NCBI GenBank assembly: GCA_013297545.1
Contig: JAAFHH010000239.1
Coordinates: 1-5,561, forward strand
Source: Alphaproteobacteria bacterium
GTDB taxonomy: Bacteria > Pseudomonadota > Alphaproteobacteria > Elsterales > Elsteraceae
Length of the DNA: 5,561 nt
Reading direction: 5' to 3'
A model generated the notes under the pieces. That model was not told where the DNA came from. It saw only the letters and a program-made list of their open reading frames with translations, and did not search any database. The translations under genes and the position numbers were made by a program. The stretch's first letter is position 1. The number at the start of each line of letters is the position of its first letter. Of the stretch, positions 5,375-5,561 are shown in pieces.

Positions 5375-5561
5375 GCACGGTTGCCACCCTCGCGGCTGAT
5401 CTCGGGGTCGCGCCCGAAACCGAGGTTCCACGCTTGGAGCGCTTGCTCGCCCAGGCAACCGCCGCGATCGAACGCGCCACCAATCGGCAGTTCGGCCGCA
5501 CCCGGCGCGTCGACCGCGTGGTTGGCGAGGGTGCGCGCACCCTCGTTCTGCCCCGCACACC
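5368..5561 (+). CDS. Phage head-tail connector protein, gp6-like; 3'-partial
   Basis: ATG at 5368 inside the end of the preceding gene; the frame stays open to the window edge (64 complete codons). The N-terminus has a helix (TVATLAADLGVAP) and then VPRLERLLAQATAAIERATN, RQFGRTRRVDRV and a strand TLVLPRT. This is the usual layout of gp6-type head-tail connector (adaptor) proteins, which bind under the portal ring in HK97-like phages: a short helix, a long helix with a charged ..A...IE..T.R.F turn, then beta-strands. The rest lies outside the window. Confidence 0.75.
   Translation, partial: MLSTVATLAADLGVAPETEVPRLERLLAQATAAIERATNRQFGRTRRVDRVVGEGARTLVLPRT

Noticed and set aside
4925..5560. Long open frame on the minus strand opposite the structural genes
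   Set aside because: Arg/Pro/Gly-rich translation typical of an antisense frame in GC-rich DNA. The plus strand has recognisable phage proteins with a ribosome binding site and overlapping stop/start.

Overview
The window is a high-GC stretch of a tailed-phage (prophage) structural region, most likely integrated in a high-GC proteobacterium. Codon use and the HK97-type portal, head-tail connector and small structural proteins fit this, but nothing fixes the species. Two parts form the phage backbone. The left edge holds the C-terminal part of an HK97-family portal protein. The right edge holds a small structural gene (4976-5374) followed by the start of a gp6-like head-tail connector (5368 to the end). 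The roughly 4 kb between them is accessory cargo that looks like a polymorphic toxin/immunity locus.

Layout. (1) 2-955 encodes the portal C-terminus, a conserved linker motif (FNPDQPR...GGGQW), a Pro/Gly-rich spacer, and a C-terminal domain resembling a BECR-fold RNase toxin. (2) 958-1293 is an AT-rich, tightly coupled small gene, the likely immunity gene 1. (3) 1294-1474 is a non-coding junction. (4) 1475-3148 is a second, N-terminally truncated portal copy. It carries the same portal C-terminus and linker motif but a longer Pro-rich spacer and a different C-terminal domain. (5) 3228-4921 is a row of three small genes. The first is a homologue of immunity gene 1 (family A). The second is a two-domain A+B protein with an apparent frameshift in an A6 tract. 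The third is a B-only protein.

Working model (inference): the upstream portal carries the active toxin tip, and the downstream copy is an orphan cassette of the kind known for Rhs and CdiA toxins. The two portal segments are in-frame direct repeats offset by 2031 bp. One crossover would delete toxin 1 with its immunity gene and graft toxin 2 onto the full portal, while leaving the downstream immunity array in place. Phage structural proteins with C-terminal toxins are known for MuF proteins, and BECR domains on phage proteins are described. A portal-borne version with an orphan cassette and a duplicated, fused immunity array is the most notable content here.
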